Below, piece by piece: positions 61,616-64,000 of a DNA stretch of 64,000 nt. The notes beneath the pieces are model-generated. The model had not been told where the DNA came from. It did no database searches and was given only the letters and a program-made list of their open reading frames with translations. Every line of letters starts with the position of its first letter. Position 1 is the stretch's first letter. Origin of the DNA: Paenibacillus dendrobii. Its GTDB lineage: Bacteria; Bacillota; Bacilli; Paenibacillales; Paenibacillaceae. Where the stretch lies: contig NZ_WUBI01000005.1 in NCBI RefSeq assembly GCF_009807035.1, positions 62,001 through 126,000 on the forward strand. Direction: 5' to 3'. The position numbers and the translations under genes were made by a program.

Positions 61616-61642
61616 AACCTGTTCAGACATGAACAGGTTTTT
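61616..61642 (+). terminator. Terminator of the acidic-protein gene
   Basis: AACCTGTTC-AGACAT-GAACAGGTT, perfect 9-bp stem, followed by TTTTC. Confidence 0.85.
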
Positions 61643-61679
61643 CATTGTTGCGGCTGCTTGATGTTATCGCATAACAAAC

Positions 61680-61712
61680 AGGCGTTAGACCCGTTAACGG
61701 GGTCCAACGCCT
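61680..61712 (-). terminator. Terminator of ppaC
   Basis: AGGCGTT-A-GACCC paired with GGGTC-C-AACGCCT around GTTAACG; minus strand continues GTTTGTT. Confidence 0.78.
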
Positions 61713-61735
61713 TTATTTTGAAAAAGGAAGCAGCT

Positions 61736-62665
61736 TTATTTACTCAATGTTTCCGTCAGAACAGGAACGATTTGCGATTTGCGGGATACAACGCCTTTAA
61801 GTACAGCCGTATTATTCTCGAGCTTCACGTTATACGCGGTTTCAACGGCCGGAGCGTTCTTGCCCAGTGCCAGGGCTACGGAATCATTGTTCAGGATATC
61901 GGTAACCACGAATACGAACAGATCCAGGCCTTTTTGGTTGATAATGTTGTTCAGGGCGTCTTCAAGCTCTGTTTGGCGGTTCAGAACGTCGTTCGTATCT
62001 ACGACATTGACTTGAGCGATCTCCACTTTGTGACTGCCCATTTGGAATTCCTTCGCGTCCAGGGAAATGAGCTCAGCAATCGTTTTGCTGCTCATGTCGG
62101 CTCCGGCTTTCAGCATTTCCAGGCCATACTCTTCCAGGTTCACGCCGGCGATGTCAGCCAATTCGCGAACGGCTGCCACGTCTTCATCGGTGCAGGTAGG
62201 GGATTTAAGCAGCAGCGTATCCGAAACAATCGCCGATACCATAAGACCGGCCATTTCCTTGGTTACGGCCACATTTTTTTCTTTGAAAATCTTGTTCAGG
62301 ATCGTAGCGGTGCAGCCTACGGGCTCAGCACGGTAATACAGCGGATGGCTTGTCTCGAAATTCGCGATGCGGTGGTGGTCGATAACCTCCGTCACGCGCA
62401 CTTGATCGATATCGTCAGCGCTTTGCTGGCGTTCATTGTGGTCGACGAGAATAACTTCGGACACTTCCCCAGCCACTTTTTCCACGAGGCGCGGAGCCGC
62501 TACCTTGAAAGTATCCAGCGCATACTGCGTTTCACCGTTGACATTGCCCAGACGTACGGCTTCGGTATCGAAACCGAGCTGGTTCTTCAAATAGGAATAA
62601 ACAATAGCTGATGTGATCGTGTCCGTATCCGGATTTTTATGTCCGAAAATCAATGTTTTAGCCAT
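61736..62665 (-). CDS. ppaC: Manganese-dependent inorganic pyrophosphatase
   Basis: 309 residues, family II pyrophosphatase (DHH superfamily). GHKNPDTDT near 8-16, VDHNERQQS near 75, EVIDHHRI near 94-101 (DHH) and the DHHA2-type C-terminal domain with VSRKSQIVP (SRKKQ-type substrate motif) near 295. It hydrolyses pyrophosphate in the cytosol. AAGGAG before ATG. Own terminator. Confidence 0.96.
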   Translation of the reverse strand: MAKTLIFGHKNPDTDTITSAIVYSYLKNQLGFDTEAVRLGNVNGETQYALDTFKVAAPRLVEKVAGEVSEVILVDHNERQQSADDIDQVRVTEVIDHHRIANFETSHPLYYRAEPVGCTATILNKIFKEKNVAVTKEMAGLMVSAIVSDTLLLKSPTCTDEDVAAVRELADIAGVNLEEYGLEMLKAGADMSSKTIAELISLDAKEFQMGSHKVEIAQVNVVDTNDVLNRQTELEDALNNIINQKGLDLFVFVVTDILNNDSVALALGKNAPAVETAYNVKLENNTAVLKGVVSRKSQIVPVLTETLSK

Positions 62666-62795
62666 GAGTTTTCATATCTCCTTATCATGTATAAAGTACA
62701 GACATTCCAGAAATGTCTTGGTCTACATTCGATTATAGCGGTAATCTGGTAATATTCCAATTCCTTTACAGAGATTTATTTACAGATGCAAAGGA

Positions 62796-63140
62796 TCAGG
62801 CTTCTTGAACCGTTTTTCTCGGAATCTCGTTCAAGGGCAGTCCTTCTTTATAGTAAAGCGATGGCTGCAGCAGAACATAAAAAATATGAGTGCGCGTGAA
62901 GCCTTGATTTTGTAAATGTCCGTCTATCATCTTCGCAATGGCGTCATGCTTCTCCTGCTCCCTTGGAAACATGAAGATCTCAACCGACTGCGGGCTGTTT
63001 GTGATTTTTTCCACATGCAAAAGCTCAATTTTTACGATTTCCTGCGGAATGTTGGCGATGGCTGCCAACTCTTCGATAATAGCGGGTGCGACAGTTTCTA
63101 CCACTGTTTTCTCAAATCCCGTAAATCTGACAAAAGGCAA
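62796..63140 (-). CDS. DUF1904-family protein
   Basis: 114 residues. MPFVRFTGFEKTVVETVAPAI and the strand-rich FPREQEKHDAIAKMIDGHL are DUF1904 features; the fold resembles tautomerase/MIF-like small proteins. No known function. GAAGGGA lies 11 nt before the ATG. Upstream, GGTATA-A-TATACC (63183-63195) is a perfect palindrome that contains the probable -10. Confidence 0.82.
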   Translation of the reverse strand: MPFVRFTGFEKTVVETVAPAIIEELAAIANIPQEIVKIELLHVEKITNSPQSVEIFMFPREQEKHDAIAKMIDGHLQNQGFTRTHIFYVLLQPSLYYKEGLPLNEIPRKTVQEA

Positions 63141-63200
63141 AGCTGTTCCCTTCTTTCTTGAGGTTGGTGTATCAAGTGTACTGGTATAATATACCCTACC

Positions 63201-63242
63201 ACAAAAACACCGGAGGAGTCACCTCGCGAAAGGGACTCCTCC
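63201..63242 (-). terminator. Terminator of gpmA
   Basis: Minus strand GGAGGAGT pairs with ACTCCTCC around a 15-nt loop, followed by CGGTGTTTTTG, 13 nt after the gpmA stop. Confidence 0.78.
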
Positions 63243-63254
63243 ATGAACTTACAG

Positions 63255-64000
63255 CTACTCCATGATTTTCGACGGGTTGGCCACCACATCGATCTTCTCC
63301 TGCACCCGCTCTTCATCGCCGAGAAAATGGCGGTTAAGCGGCCTCAGGTTATCATCCAGCTCATACAGAATTGGCACGGCGGTTGGAATATTCAAATCCA
63401 CGATATCCTCATCGCTGATTTCTTCCAGGACTTTCATTAGCGCCCGGAGACTGTTGCCATGCGCCACGACCAGCACCTTTTTGCCGGCCTTGATCTGGGG
63501 TACGATTTCCGCTTCCCAATAAGGAACCACCCTTGCAATGGTATCCTTCAAGCTTTCGCCCAGCGGAATCTCCTGCTCGGTCAAGCGACCGTAGCGCTTA
63601 TCCTTTTGCGGATACCGGTCATCCTCGGCAGTAATCTGAAGCGGCGGCACGTCGAAACTTCTTCGCCACAATTGCACCTGTTCGGCCCCATACTTCTCCG
63701 CCGTCTCTTGCTTGTTCAATCCTTGAAGCGCGCCATAATGACGCTCGTTCAGCTTCCAGCTTTTGTGGATCGGAATCCAGAGAAGATCATTAGCGTCAAG
63801 TATGTAGTTCAGCGTCTTGATCGCCCTTTTCAGGACAGAGGTAAACGCGATATCGATCTCGTAGGGTACCTTTTTGAGCAATTCTCCGGCTTTGATCGCT
63901 TCACGGACGCCTTTTTCCGTCAGATCAACATCCGTCCAGCCAGTAAAACGGTTCTCCTGATTCCATATGCTTTCGCCGTGTCTTACCAGAACGACTTTGA
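63255..64000 (-). CDS. gpmA: 2,3-bisphosphoglycerate-dependent phosphoglycerate mutase (N-terminus cut by window edge)
   Basis: About 247 residues visible; the frame stays open to the right edge with KVVLVRHGESIWNQENRFTG at the extreme, so only the first few residues are missing. An internal Met is found at 63881, but the RHGES active-site motif lies upstream of it, so the gene is longer. Catalytic His of RHGES and of VVAHGNSLRAL are present. It interconverts 2- and 3-phosphoglycerate in glycolysis. Confidence 0.95.
   Translation of the reverse strand, partial: KVVLVRHGESIWNQENRFTGWTDVDLTEKGVREAIKAGELLKKVPYEIDIAFTSVLKRAIKTLNYILDANDLLWIPIHKSWKLNERHYGALQGLNKQETAEKYGAEQVQLWRRSFDVPPLQITAEDDRYPQKDKRYGRLTEQEIPLGESLKDTIARVVPYWEAEIVPQIKAGKKVLVVAHGNSLRALMKVLEEISDEDIVDLNIPTAVPILYELDDNLRPLNRHFLGDEERVQEKIDVVANPSKIME

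Noticed and set aside
61475..62611. A 378-codon plus-strand open frame overlapping the acidic gene and ppaC
   Set aside because: It is antisense to the well-supported ppaC and lies in another frame of the acidic gene, lacks an SD and shows no recognisable domain; it is a shadow frame.

Overview
The window looks like chromosomal DNA of a spore-forming, plant- or soil-associated Firmicute, most likely Paenibacillus. The reasons are the germination/housekeeping neighbourhood gerM-rph-rdgB, an AsnO-type asparagine synthetase, a YutG-type PgpA, a YesM/YesN-type two-component pair, several sugar ABC systems with large lipoprotein binding proteins, a copper-amine-oxidase-N (stalk) domain protein, strong AGGAGG ribosome-binding sites and mid-range base composition. 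No phage, insertion sequence or CRISPR array was seen. The genus is inferred; no search was run.

Region by region: 1-8.2 kb holds a heterodimeric ABC exporter (second subunit cut by the window edge), a methyltransferase, an AraC/GyrI-like regulator, a GntR-MFS operon, a PAP2 membrane phosphatase and a ROK regulator. The ROK gene is divergent from a three-gene sugar ABC importer (8.6-11.7 kb) with a strong promoter and an overlapping cre site. 11.8-16.1 kb is a phosphate locus pstS-pstC-pstA without pstB, preceded by an exported copper-amine-oxidase-N/beta-propeller protein. 16.3-20.2 kb holds a TagO-like transferase, then an MBL hydrolase-AbrB-type permease operon divergent from a TetR gene.

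20.2-33.2 kb is the main catabolic locus: LacI regulator, an about 1119-residue GH94 phosphorylase of the 1,2-beta-oligoglucan phosphorylase (SOGP) type, a GH3 beta-glucosidase, a large binding lipoprotein, two permeases, an esterase, and a divergent serine beta-lactamase-like hydrolase. The order matches, from memory, the sophorooligosaccharide locus of Listeria innocua (lin1839-1843 region). Oligosaccharides would be imported whole, de-esterified if substituted, and broken down in the cytoplasm by phosphorolysis and hydrolysis. A GAAACGTTTC palindrome upstream of both divergent transcripts, and again inside the GH3 gene, is the likely LacI operator.

33.2-33.9 kb is a gene-free repeat nest beside tRNA-Arg(UCU): two opposed copies of an about 120-bp palindromic repeat, a duplicated tRNA 3' end plus terminator, and an 88-bp element that can fold into an eight-base-pair stem with three hairpin arms. 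34-39 kb holds a DUF4870 protein, an unreported-looking 43-residue ORF, asnB, an RbsD/FucU mutarotase with a near-perfect cre site, an AraC regulator and a PHP-family histidinol phosphatase. 39.3-49.2 kb is a second sugar locus: GH2 LacZ-type beta-galactosidase, two permeases, a binding lipoprotein and a YesM/YesN-type sensor kinase/response regulator.

49.3-64 kb is mostly housekeeping and single genes: an EEP-family phosphatase, rdgB, rph, gerM, pgpA, an MBL hydrolase-methyltransferase pair, a GNAT acetyltransferase, an exported GxGYxYP protein, a TetR-MFS efflux operon, a 53-residue extremely acidic protein, manganese pyrophosphatase ppaC, a DUF1904 protein and gpmA running off the right edge.
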